Of a DNA stretch of 64,000 nt, positions 51,941 through 62,868 are shown in pieces. The notes under the pieces were generated by a model, which was not told where the DNA came from, made no database searches, and worked only from the letters and a program-made list of their open reading frames with translations. Made by a program: the position numbers and the translations under genes. Origin of the DNA: Arctopsyche grandis (lineage: Eukaryota; Arthropoda; Insecta; Trichoptera; Hydropsychidae); NCBI RefSeq assembly GCF_051622035.1, contig NC_135358.1, positions 21,270,501 through 21,334,500 on the forward strand, in the 5' to 3' direction. Each line of letters opens with the position of its first letter. Within the stretch, counting starts at the first letter, position 1.

Positions 51941-53640
51941 TTTTACATTATTTTTTTTGTTGCTCATTGTATTTAATCCATTAAGTTTTGTCTTTTTAGG
52001 AATGCAAAAAAATGTAGCAAACCTTATGTTTAAAATAGTTATCAACTATAAGTTTTCTTCGAAAAAGAGGTATTATTAATTATCGAGGATATTCATTTGC
52101 TATGTTTTTTTAAAACGATTAAATGAATAATGTTTTCTTCCATGACTATTTAAATACATATTATATATTACTAGTGGTTTTACTTGGCTTCGCTTGGTAT
52201 TTGTAATATAAACCATTTGATTTTTTATTAAATTTAACGTCACAAATTCTACGAACCAAAACTTACATACATATATACATATGTACATACAAAGTCTCTT
52301 TCAAAATTATATATTAGATATAAAGTACCAGCTTTCAAAAAAAAAGTATCTTTTCTTGTACGGATTAAAGTTGACATTTGCGTACAAACAAAATAAAATT
52401 TGATTTGACCGTAGTTTCATGTTGCCTTAAAAGCTGTAACTTGATACTTTTATTTTGAGTCGAATCTAAAAATTCAAATATTCAACGTTGGCGTCTAGAC
52501 ATATGACCCTCACGTGTCACATTTAAGCCAACTTTTGCCTTATATTTCCAGTGTAAAACTTTTGAAAACGGTCGAATACCATTTAAAGGATGGTTCAATG
52601 TGGCTATATCGATGTGGATATTTTTCCTTCGTAAAAGCTAAAGGAAAGTGAAAAGGGGGGCTGACTTCGAACATCCCTTCGTGTAAGGGAATATTAAATG
52701 TGTTTGCAAGAGACGACGAGACAAACAAAATGCATAATAAGTTCAAACTTGCATTATCTTCGATCGCGATTTATTACTTGTAAATATTTTATGATTTATA
52801 TTTATTGCTCTTGCATAATGCCGATCCAATATATATAATATCTACATATACGCCTAGGTGTATATGTATGTACATATATAAGTCCATATATTTTGCACGT
52901 TTCAGATTATATTATATTATATATTTGAAATTCACACTATAAAATAATATTTCGGCGTAATATACTTTATAATTTCGAACATTTCCATCCCCTCTCGCCG
53001 TTTAAGCATCGCTCAATAAGCATTGTATCGAAATCTATTATTTTGCTCCCTTTGAGAGTATCGTATCTTGTTTTCGCTACATTGCACAATTACACTTTTC
53101 ACTTTGTTCTTCATCTCCCCCTCATTTCTTATCGTGAAAACCTGTCCTCCCCCGTCCCCCGGTTCTCTTTATTTTATGTATTTATTAAATGTCGCTCTTT
53201 TGCTTGCAAAGTTTGAGAGCAATTAAAAATTTTCTGACGACAAGCTTTAACGTGTCAATTAAAATATCTTAAACACCACTCTAGTCGAGGGAAATATACA
53301 TATACCCAATTATAGTGAAACCTGTAAACTGTATCTGTTGTGCGCTTGGGTATTAGAACGGACTGCAATGTGTTCGTATAAAAAGTAAAGGGAGATTGCG
53401 AACCCATTGCAAAGACGGGATAATAAGGGTCGGAAGGGGAGAAGGTGGGGTCGGACTGTCTTGGAGACGCAAAAAGTAGCTGAAAATAAAAAAGAAATAG
53501 CTGAAGAAGCTAAAAGAGAACTTTATTTCAATGGTGAATCGAAAATAATATTGTAGCTCCATATAAAAGTCGATAATAATACCGCTCTACTACTTTACAA
53601 TACTTTGACATATTTCAAACAATTATTTTTTCGGTTTCAG
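51941..53640. other. Non-coding stretch just upstream of the Dok-7-like exons
   Basis: 52,166-52,210 (ACTAGTGGTTTTACTTGGCT) resembles the end of a common insect interspersed repeat. 52,960-53,470 is GC-richer with polypyrimidine tracts. The last 60 bases end in the polypyrimidine tract and TTTCAG acceptor of the first visible exon. This is presumably intron. Confidence 0.4.
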
Positions 53641-54022
53641 ATTGTCTTCATCTCCAGCTGTACCGGGATTCAAAGGACCGTTACAAGAAAGGTCAAACCA
53701 AAGCTTCCCTGTCCCTTCAGCACTTTCTCGGATTTGAATCTGGCTTCACATTGGACAAGGAGTCAAACACGATAGCCATCATCTGCCAAGACGTGATAGT
53801 CGTCTTGGCTTTCGACACTAGAGAACGGCTCATCCAATGGCAGGTGAAGATATCGAACAATCTAGGAGAAGGACAACAGTTCCTAGTATTGATCTCATCG
53901 GCTCCTGCCAAAACCAAAGCGTCCACCGGTCCTGCGAAATTGCACATACAAGATCACAAATTCTGCTTAACTGCTGGAGTGCCCCCAAGGCTCATTGGAA
54001 TCTGGGAAATCGTCTCATTGAG
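53641..54022 (+). CDS. Dok7: Dok-7-like exon A: end of PH, start of PTB
   Basis: The acceptor TTTCAG is at 53,635-53,640. The exon begins with the last two bases (AT) of a split codon, so the preceding intron is phase 1. If the missing base is G, the codon is Asp, as in the VADC context of vertebrate Dok-7. The donor AG|GTACTC splits an Arg codon. It encodes 126 complete codons. Confidence 0.88.
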
Positions 54023-54824
54023 GTACTCATCACCCTCAATATTCTTTGATGATAATATCTAGAATAGTGGTGAAAATGGTGTGTCGTTTTCTTTTAGGAG
54101 ATACGGTGTTGTGGAAGGACGTTTCTGTTTCGAGGGTGGGTCAAGATGTGGCAAGGGAGAAGGACTACACGTACTCATCACCGACCAAGGGGAGGAAATC
54201 ACACACACGTTCACACTAGCATCTCAGGGAAAACTCTCGACGAAAAAGCGACCCTTGCTCAGGAAAATGTCCAGTGAGTATTGAATAAATCTGATTTACT
54301 TACAATTCTATCACATTAGAAACGACAGGATTTATCAAATGTATTTAAAATAAGCAAAAGAATTAACCAGCAGCATAGATCAATGGTTAGCGTGTAATGC
54401 TTTCAATTTTGTGGTCACGGGTTCAATCCATAACTGTCCTGCTGACCAAACCTTGGATATGTGACTCCAAGGTCGACCGTTTCCTATCAGAGTTTGTCAA
54501 TTTATCAGATTTCATTAAAACGATTCCAAAAAATTGGCAACCCTGTCCTATTTCTCGCGAAATTCAAGTTTACAACATCTCGTAATCGGTTATGTACATA
54601 AAACAAATGCAAAAAAAAAATTCTTTAAATTGTTTATCGATGTTTTTATGTTGATCAGGAAAGCGCATTTGGGTTTCCCTGTTAGGCCTTCCTGGTAAAC
54701 ATATGTATGTAAAATAAAATTTTATTTTATTTTATTTATTACATCAATTAATCATGCACACTCGCCTAACAGATTGCTCCAAAGCGACGAGTGTGCTAAA
54801 CAGATTAAGACTCAAAAAATTATA

Positions 54825-54912
<88 letters not shown>

Positions 54913-57900
54913 ATACATAATTATTACATAAATCGAAACCATACATGACATCAATGGTCAGACATTGCAAACATCGTATACAATACGATCAATAACATTT
55001 TCATGTTACAATACGAATTTATATATATGCACAATAAACATCCACAGAGACATCTATGTAGAGAAACCAGGCGAAACCAGAGATATAACACAATAAATCA
55101 AGATTTCGTGAAAGAAATGGGGAGGGAAAGCCAATTTTGCAGGAATCGTTTCAATGAAAATCAGAAAAATTGGCAAACTCTAATAAGAAACGGCCGATCT
55201 GGTTACAAACCAAAGTCTGGTCAGCAGTAACCAGTGTGACTCGAACCAGTGTGATCTCAACCACACTGACATGCTAACCACTAGTCCATGCTGCTGGTTA
55301 AAATAAAAATAAAATAAATGTTTAAAAAATCATTCATACAGTGTCCTTTTTCTTAAAATGCTAATTATACATCATTAAATCCTCAGATGCGGACAGTCCC
55401 AAGAAGCAGATGACATTCAGACCCGAGACACGCCTATCCGACCTGACTTCAATGGACGGTGGGCAAATTTCAGATATGAACCGAAGTGCATACGGAGATG
55501 AAAACTGCTGTATGCACAACAGCGACGATGTGCCATGTGGTACCATATCCCCTTACTGGCCCTCTGTGGAGTCGCAAATATGTCACCACGGCGATATAGA
55601 CAGCAATTATGGTTGCGGGGACACGGCGTCGGTCAGCGAGATGCAGGACGCGGTGCACCATGATGCATGGCCAGGAGGAGGAGGAGGAGTCGTCACCCTC
55701 GAACGCTGCATGAGCTGCATCAGCAAACTCGGTGCAATGTCAAGATCCTCCACCGTGACGGCTGCCATGACACCCTGCGCCGGATCCCACTTCCATCCAG
55801 CGTGGACGATGGAAAGTGTCAAGGAAAAGTCCACGGATAGAAACTCCCTCTCTTCTAGGAACAGCTCCGGTGGTAGTACCGAGTACTCCATCCCACGCTT
55901 CATCAATGTCAACTCCTCCTCGAACCAGGACAAACTTCCAACCCCTTCTTCGCCGCCCTTGAAGAAATTAGACGCGCCGCAGCCTCTGCCGCCTAGTTGC
56001 AATTGTCCCAACTGTCCTCCGGCTAGACCTCCTAAATTATTGCCCCTTGGAAACTCCAATGTTAATTCCCAGTGCTCCAACAAGGTCAAGAAACCGCCGA
56101 TGCCTCTCCCCATAGAACCTGTCATTTGCGCGTGTCAGCATAAGCAAGCAGCTGAACAACTACAAAACCCAGGATCAAAAGTTGGTCCATATGAAAACTA
56201 TGATGTCCCTAAACTGCACTTCCAAGAGGTAAGCTAATCGCTCACAATGTTGTGAGCATTTTGCAATAACTTAATAACTAACTTTTTGTATATTAATTTC
56301 AATAAGAAAATGATAAAATATGAACATTTCCAAAATGTTCTATTAAATATAAAAGAATCAAGTTGCTGGAACAAATATTTATAAAATTTTATATGATCAA
56401 TGATTTTTTTATATATGTAGAGCAGTGATGTGCAGTTGTTCTTGTGCAATATTGCTGGACAACCGTCTCGTTCTCCGACGAAAGGTTCTCTTAGACTGTA
56501 TTCGTTGAGGGGATGGTGGCCATGTTGAGGGCTTTAAGGGTCAAATTCTTTGACCTTTAAAGCGGGCTTTACTATTATCAATGATTAGAATGATGATTTT
56601 CTTCTAATATGATTATTTATTGGGTGCAAGTATATGTATTACCGTCTAGTCATGATAGTCAGCACAGCAGTGCAAGGGAAAGACTATTCTATTCATACTA
56701 TAAAGCAGCAGACGTTGACACTTGTTTTGGCCGGGTTCAAACCAAAATCGGCTTACATATACATTACAAAGCACGACTAAACTGCGCAATATTTCTTGCG
56801 TCGTATCGGCGAGTCAATGTTGTCACAATATGAAATTTCTGAAAATATTCGTATACGTGTACACTCGTTAACGTTTACACCACGTACATATTACGGAAAA
56901 TATAAACGTGTCCTTATAGAATTTACCAAAGAATACTTTTCGTACCGCTGTTTACGTGCAACTGCTGGTACGTAACATACATTTATCAAAAGCTGCTATT
57001 TTGTTTTTATAAAATCGTTTTCTAGTCTGTTAGTCATATTTTGATATTTTAAAAATTTATAATTGAAAAATACAATTTACGTTTCATTTAATAAAATACA
57101 ATATACTAATTACAAACTGCAACCATTTCAGGAAAAGAAAGCCGGTAACAAAAACGAGCAATCTGGATTAGGAGATTACTACGATACTCCAAAGAAGATC
57201 AAGGAGTGTTTAGCACTGGAAAACATATTCCAATTGACCAAAAGCGTCCAGCCTGGTGTGATGACTTTGCAAAAACCCTGTGGATGCATCCTAAAACTAG
57301 GCAGAAGAGCCCCAGAACCCACGGTGGTCGACTGTGACGACGTGCGACCTCCAGACTGCCCTTGTCAACGAGTGACCAATTGGGCAAATAACCTCATATC
57401 CTTGCCCTACTGTCGTAAAGTCAACGCTGACGATAACACGATGAGAGCTAACAGCGAATTCAAACAGCAACCCAACAAAGAAGACTTGGCTCTGTACGCA
57501 ACGGTGGACGTGACCAAGAAAACCAACAGACGAAATAACACGAGTGGTTCAACATGCGTTTGCGACGTGAAAATGAACGACAGCGAATCAGACACGTCTT
57601 CATCCAACTACGTCAACATTGATCCATCTGCATTGCTACCAGAAGACGGCAGCACAAGCAGTGATCCGATGCCAGTGAATAATTATGCCAACTTGGACTT
57701 TGCCCACTCTTTAGAATATTACGAAAACGCCAAGGACATGCTAAAGAGAGCAGGAATTACCCAAGACGAGTTGGAAGCCTTACGAAATAGCCTTAACTCA
57801 ATGTCGCAAGCGTTGGCCAAACCCTTCTGCAACAAATGCGGCCATCACCAAGAAAACGCCCACAAACCAGACGCCGGAAGTAAAAACGATGATTACCTCC

Positions 57901-59238
57901 TGATGAAACCGGCAAAAGTTCAAAATGATTGTTCAACGAAATGTCATAAGAATGTATCTGGGTATACTCCCATGTCTCCAGCAGCTAATGTGGCGTTGAC
58001 AGCTCTTAAAACGAGAGTTAATAGACTAATGGTAGAAAAGTCTGCTAGTAATCCCACTCTATACGGTCCTCCTGTAGATAGAAGTAGGAAGAGATCTGAA
58101 TCCGAAATGCGGATTCCAGGATCTGCTATGATAATGATGCTCAATTCACCCAACAGTCCGTATACGAGGAAGCAGATCATGGATTCGACGGACAGTATAG
58201 AATTGCTCAAGAACAGAAAGAGATCGAGCTCTGCGGACTCGTCAAGATATTTAGAAGACTTGAAAGAGTTCGACAGCGTCAGCAGTAGAACGACTTCATC
58301 CTCGCTAGAAACGTTAAGGAATATATCGATTGACAACAGAAGATCCTCATCGCCTTGCATACATCAAGAAGTAGAACAGTACGAAGATAAAAAGTGTTGC
58401 GTTAAGATCCAATACGAGGTGAAATCAATGGACTTGGATGGTGACGTTACTCCAAACGGTATTCCAATTCTGAGGAAGAAAGGCAAGGAAATGGCCCACA
58501 TTAGACGCTCGTCGAGTGTACCGTGCAAATCTGGACCTAATCGTGACTCGTCCAGTTCGAACGATTCTGGAGTTTCTACATGCTCTCTGAAACATCACGG
58601 TGCTGATTTTGCAGAATTCGAACTGCCATTGACCACTTCAATGTCGAGCAGAAGGCACAACCACGCCTTAGCTCAACGACAAGCTAAAGGATCACATCCC
58701 GATTGTTTGCACTCATCACTACCAAGGAAATCGAAATCATCTGACCCGTTAAGAGACTTGACATTCCAATTTCAGAAAATCATCATACCGGCTAAATCCT
58801 CTTCAGCAGAAGCTGAAGTTCCAGTATGTCCTCCTAAAGTTGTCAAAGGTAAACCAAAATACATATGTACATACATAGATTCTTCAAAATACTATCAATA
58901 AACATACGTGTATCTTGATATTTATATAATTCTAGGTGTAATAGATTCACACAGTTCAAGTAGTGGAGCATCAGACATGTCGGACTATATAGAAACACTG
59001 TCAATGTCATCTCACAGTTCCTCCGATACTCCGGAAACACTTAGGTAACTATTTCGTTTGTTATGAACAAGCTTTTTTATCAATTTGTAAACTAATGCAC
59101 ACGTTATAATTTATTTTTAGGATAAATAGGCAAGCGACGAATACATTGAGACCACGTTCTGGAAAGGAATATCATAGTATAGACCAAACGATGCTGACTG
59201 CGCATCCGACAGATGCACGCATAACTGGATGGATATAA
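53641..59238 (+). CDS. Dok7: Dok-7-like adaptor protein (PH-PTB), six exons, 5' end missing
   Basis: The coding sequence joins 53641-54022, 54098-54273, 55387-56228, 57132-58848, 58936-59044 and 59121-59238. All introns are GT-AG and the frame is continuous for 1,113 codons to TAA. Residues 1-75 are the C-terminal two thirds of a PH domain (LYRDSKDRYKKG ... IAIICQDVIVVLAFD ... LIQWQVKISNNLGEG). Residues 78-172 are an IRS-type PTB domain (PAKLHIQDHKFCLT, IGIWEIVSLRRYG, CFEGGSRCG, GEEITHTF). Order and spacing match Dok-7, the intracellular activator of the muscle receptor kinase MuSK in vertebrates; the insect role is not known to me. The tail is long and disordered, with tyrosine motifs at residues 457, 483, 626, 651, 721 and 744, proline-rich SH3-type sites (KKPPMPLP), and Ser-rich segments including RRSSSVP. 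It is about twice vertebrate Dok-7 length. A first exon with the PH start is absent from the identified sequence. Confidence 0.88.
54098..54273 (+). CDS. Dok7: Dok-7-like exon B: PTB core
   Basis: The preceding intron is only 75 bp. The exon completes the conserved RRYG motif, whose arginines contact phosphotyrosine in Dok-family PTB domains, then GGSRCG and the final strand and helix (EEITHTFTLASQ). The donor A|GTGAGT is a strong consensus. Confidence 0.88.
54367..54742 (+). mobile_element. tRNA-derived SINE in intron 2, sense copy
   Basis: The head is CCAGCAGCATAGATCAATGG with B box GGGTTCAATCC and the full body. The 3' end is CTGTTAGGCCTTCCTGGTAA with an AAAATAAAATTTTATTTT tail. It meets the opposite-strand copy tail to tail. 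Confidence 0.75.
54743..55297 (-). mobile_element. tRNA-derived SINE in intron 2, antisense copy
   Basis: In reverse orientation, with the head at the right end (minus strand CCAGCAGCATGGACTAGTGG). The A-type tail (CATCCACAGAGACATCTATG on plus) is present, and a (TA)n run at 54,831-54,909 lies within its 3' part. GCACACTCGCCTAACAGATT at the left is similar to the end of the copy at 31,662. Confidence 0.7.
54831..54909. repeat. (TA)n microsatellite inside a SINE
   Basis: About 79 bp of TA dinucleotide. The Tyr-Ile repeat frame here is an artefact. Confidence 0.95.
55387..56228 (+). CDS. Dok7: Dok-7-like exon C: Ser/Pro/Cys-rich tail
   Basis: The acceptor TCCTCAG leaves AT to complete an Asn codon, followed by 280 codons. 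It contains an acidic/Gly segment (PGGGGGVV), the CMSCISKLG motif, proline-rich stretches (LPTPSSPPLKKL, PPARPPKLLP, KKPPMPLP) and, near its end, YENYDVP (56,190-56,210). YDVP is a known type of SH2-binding motif for Crk and RasGAP. The donor GAG|GTAAGC is phase 0. Confidence 0.87.
56229..57131 (+). other. Intron 3 of the Dok-7-like gene
   Basis: This 903-bp intron has donor GTAAGC and acceptor ATTTCAG. The middle is occupied by a reversed copy of the TIR-like element (56,650-56,975). The rest is AT-rich. Confidence 0.8.
56650..56975 (-). mobile_element. TIR-like non-autonomous element, copy 4 (intronic, diverged)
   Basis: Read on the minus strand it aligns with the other three copies: GTACCAGCAGTTGCACGTAA, AACAGCGGTACGAAAAGTAT, then GTAATGTGCAATAT-like and CCGATTTTGGTTTGAACCC blocks. 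Both ends are eroded, so the limits are approximate. It is the most diverged copy. Confidence 0.5.
57132..58848 (+). CDS. Dok7: Dok-7-like exon D: main tyrosine-motif tail
   Basis: This 572-codon exon carries YDTP (57,180), YVNI (57,609), YANL (57,684), YLLM (57,894) and YTPM (57,963). By family knowledge YDxP suits Crk/RasGAP SH2 domains, YxN suits Grb2/Drk, and YxxM suits the p85 subunit of PI3K; binding itself is inference. Cys-rich spots are PCGCILKLG, CPCQRV, CVCDVK and FCNKCGHH. The Ser-rich C-terminal half includes RKRSSSADSS and RRSSSVP (a mode-1 14-3-3 pattern). The donor AAAG|GTAAAC is phase 1. Confidence 0.88.
58936..59044 (+). CDS. Dok7: Dok-7-like exon E
   Basis: An 87-bp intron precedes it. 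The exon encodes GVIDSHSSSSGASDMSDYIE then TLSMSSHSSSDTPETLR, Ser-rich with one DYIE tyrosine. The donor AG|GTAACT splits Arg and the frame is continuous with the flanking exons. Confidence 0.85.
59121..59238 (+). CDS. Dok7: Dok-7-like last coding exon
   Basis: After a 76-bp intron with acceptor TTTTTAG, it encodes RINRQATNTLRPRSGKEYHS and then IDQTM ... RITGWI, ending at TAA 59,236-59,238. Two tyrosine-containing contexts (KEYHSI here and DYIE in the previous exon) end the protein. Confidence 0.85.
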
Positions 59239-60192
59239 ATTGTGTGATATTAAGACATTGCTCAGGCGTTACATACACTTTGGCAATATTGATGAAAAAT
59301 TGTATAGTATCTATATTCAAAAATAACGATGACGTTCTTATAATTAAATACGTACATATGTGTTCGTGCTTATTATATTACATTAAATTTTTTTAGAATC
59401 ATTTGATGCATTGATTTATATGATATTGTTTTCAATCAATTTTTTTGTACATAAATTGTAACGTGTTGTGATTTTCGTAAGTCGAATGTTTGAAGTTAGG
59501 TTTTCGCCGAATATTTTTAGTCTCAACTTTAATGAGCTCTAGACTTTTTTCATACCGTTCAAATTTAATATGTATTAAATTTTCTAGTCAAAACAGCCAT
59601 TCAATCGTGACGCTGTTTTAACGATGCAATATACAATACCAAAGACTTTTATTTTATATCTATAAGCTAATTATATTAATAAGCTTTATTGAAAAATAAT
59701 ACTTCTTATTTATAATATGTATTACATATATTAAATCAATCTATTGGAATTGATTTTATAAACTTTTACCGTATTAATAGACATATTATTTATTTATATA
59801 TTCCACACAAAAGTTATTCCTTTTACAATGAGACTGAATCTATAACTAAACAAACTTTTAATTTCCCATTGAAATCTTGTTTGGTTTTACTGCAATTATA
59901 GCAAAAAATAATAACAGGGATAACGTAATATTTACGACAATGTCCGTTTCATTCATACTTTGGTTGCTCTATTGACGTTATTGTAAATTTACATAATTAT
60001 TGTAAGAATGCAAAGTTTATAAATATACAAGCAATGTATTATAACTGACCGATTACTATTGGATATGTAATAAGCCATTTTGAATCCTATACATGTTGTA
60101 ACTTAGGACTACTGTGCCGTAATTTAAGACTAACGAATCTAGACCGAGTTGCAATGGGGTATTTCTAGTCTGTAAGATTGTGCGACAGAGTA

Positions 60193-60198
60193 AATAAA
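60193..60198 (+). terminator. Candidate poly(A) signal of the Dok-7-like gene
   Basis: This is the first AATAAA I found after the stop, about 955 nt downstream. It is followed by a GT-rich stretch (GATGTTGTATT) 20-30 nt later. Variant hexamers nearer the stop cannot be excluded. Confidence 0.35.
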
Positions 60199-61657
60199 TT
60201 TGTATAAAGAGATGTTGTATTAATTAAATGTACATTACATATAAAAATATAAAAGAAATATCTAGAATACTTTTTTACATAAAAAAAATTATACGATTAA
60301 CATCGACATATTTGTCATTGAGATTTTTCTAATTGAACTCGTAAAAATCAATTGTGCAAATCTTGATATATTTTTGCAAAGCGGTTGAGAAATAATTGAA
60401 AATTTATATGATTGTTATTTATCGCACTTAAACCGTGTCATGCATTAAGTAACAATTTTAAAAATATAAATTTGTGCATTTACAATCAATTATTTCTTGA
60501 CCATCACACAATGAACCAGTGCCAGTCCAAGAATTTTTATAGCAGGGCAGTATGTAGTAACGATGGTTCTTTTTAAAACATAAACTTTTTGAAAAACCTA
60601 CTTATACAATGTATTATACATAAAATGAAAGCACAAGATTAAAATAACTTCAACGAAAAAGTCAAATTTGTTGTAATACCAGTTCATTTTCAAAATAAAC
60701 TTCCTACTATGTAGAGAAAGTATAATAGTATTTTTAGCTCTGGGTATATTAAAATCTAGGGCCGGCACTGAAATGTACTCATCAAGCAATAATGGATTTA
60801 AAACACATTTTCATAAACTTTTTACTACCAAAATCGTAAAAATTCCTTTATAAAATTGCATATAAAATCATATTTATCCACATTATACGTATACATTTCC
60901 TTCAAGGATAAACAAATAATTGTTATGAACTACTAATTTATATGATGAAAAATATTCCTATGTAACAAATAATCAAAACTGAAATTTACATTAAAAAAAA
61001 AAACTATTTTCCATGCTAAATACACATTCGGCTTTAAAACCCTAATAAAAAAAACATGTAAATAAACATAAGTTATTACAAATATCTTCATAACCTCAAA
61101 CTGTATAAACTATCATAACTTCAAATCTGTATACTCAACATATCCAAGATGTAAACTATTAAATGCGACATAAAATCCATTTCCAAGTATTTATTATTGT
61201 TTATACATTTTATATGCATATTAGACACTTTGTCTAGAACATTCCCTTTCCGTATTTTCATACACTTTTTTCTGAAAAGTTTTTTATGGAAAATTATCTG
61301 TGTATATAAAAAAATGTATGTTGAAACGACTGATTTTCCTTTTAATTGTATTTTATAGTCAGAATTCCAAATGTGATCCATAGACATTCCTCAGCAAATA
61401 CATTGATTTCAAACTGATATTGAATAATACATTCGTAATATATTTTTATACTGTCTATTAAATGAGAAAAAATTCGATCATCCTAGCAATCTAAATTAGT
61501 CCCATTTTTTATTACGAGTCATACTTTTATATTAGTGCATCGGATTTTACCACTCATTCATTCTATGTAAATATTCAAAACAGCTGAAGAGATATGTAAA
61601 CGATTTCATTGTAAAACGTCAAATGTAACCGCACAGTAGTAACTTATACATACATAT

Positions 61658-61689
<32 letters not shown>

Positions 61690-62572
61690 TTGGTATTTAT
61701 TATGATGATAGAGTATGATAGTATCCTTGTAACTTATTCTAATAAATTTCTTTGAAATCACTGCCTACTTATTTAGTTGAATAACCTAAAAAAAAACCAA
61801 TGATCGACATACTTACAATATACATACATAGAAATAAAAAGCAATATATTTATAAAATAAATTTATTTGTCATATATAAATGTTTTACAAGTAATTAATA
61901 TATAAAGGTGATGACTGGCTGTAATTTTAATATTAAAAAAAAATCATTAACAAATCGCTGATAATAATTAAAGTACTTTGGCAAATTATAACACTATTTA
62001 AAAAAAAAAAGCTAAAATTTTTCACATATTCCATACGAAATTTCGTTGCTTGCAAACGAAAGTTTTCAAAGATTGCACTAAATATTATAAAAATAATTTA
62101 ATATAAAAAAAATACAAACACAAGAGAACAACTTTCAATAAAATGTAATAATATAATATTATGAATAAATTTTAATATCCACATAAAATTAAATAGTTTT
62201 TGTGTCACCCGAGAGATTAGCTAAATGATTAAATTTATAAAAAAAATCATAGGGGACACTCGAATAAATCAATACTCCAATTAGTAAATATAAGAACTCA
62301 ATCAAAAAATACTGGGAATTTAAGAGAAGCAATAAAAATAAGATATGCATAAAATGTGCTGTTTTTTAATACTAAAACAAATGAGTTAACATAGTAAGTA
62401 ATTATAATAGACCTACGCATTATATTCATTTGAACAAACGCAACAAAATGCAAATCAATATGCTAACAATCTTAAATCCGAACCAAATGTTATATAATGC
62501 TATTTTATATACATTTTTTTGGAATGCCAAAACTGAGAAGAACAAAAAACAAAACTCGTTAATATCTGCACT

Positions 62573-62578
62573 TTTATT
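62573..62578 (-). terminator. Candidate poly(A) signal of Sec31
   Basis: AATAAA on the minus strand about 100 nt after the Sec31 stop, followed by a T-rich stretch. The spacing is plausible for a short 3' UTR. Confidence 0.35.
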
Positions 62579-62679
62579 AGCACCGCTATCAAATCAACGT
62601 TACAAAATACAGCAGACAAATCTACTCGTAATATTACAACATATGTATGTATGTATATGAATGAATACAATCATCACAT

Positions 62680-62868
62680 TCACCGGAGGTATATCTGAGA
62701 ATTACTAGCGGTCTGTATCATAATTTTAAGCGACGGAAGAAACGAGGCGACTGTCGAAAAGTCGGGACCGCTGGCCAACGATGTCAACGTAGATAACGAG
62801 TTTACATAATCGCCGGTCTGGACCATTTGCACGACACCGTGAAGCGTGTTTATGGCATTGCCCGATAA
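62680..62868 (-). CDS. Sec31: Sec31 last exon
   Basis: The acceptor TTGTTTACAG precedes TTA-TCG-GGC. It encodes LSGNAINTLHGVVQMV ... SNSQIYLR and stop TGA at 62,682-62,680. It forms the final helices of the C-terminal domain. Confidence 0.9.
   Translation of the reverse strand, partial: LSGNAINTLHGVVQMVQTGDYVNSLSTLTSLASGPDFSTVASFLPSLKIMIQTASNSQIYLR

Larger units (their letters stand above)
59239..62679. other. 3' UTRs and intergenic DNA between two convergent genes
   Basis: AT-rich throughout, with no frame of interest and no clear transposon. A short (TA)n run lies at 61,656-61,689. It contains the 3' UTRs of both flanking genes; candidate poly(A) signals are listed separately. Confidence 0.6.

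Noticed and set aside
55607..56125. 172-codon minus-strand frame
   Set aside because: Antisense shadow of the well-supported Dok-7-like exon C.
57944..58360. 138-codon minus-strand frame
   Set aside because: Antisense shadow of Dok-7-like exon D.
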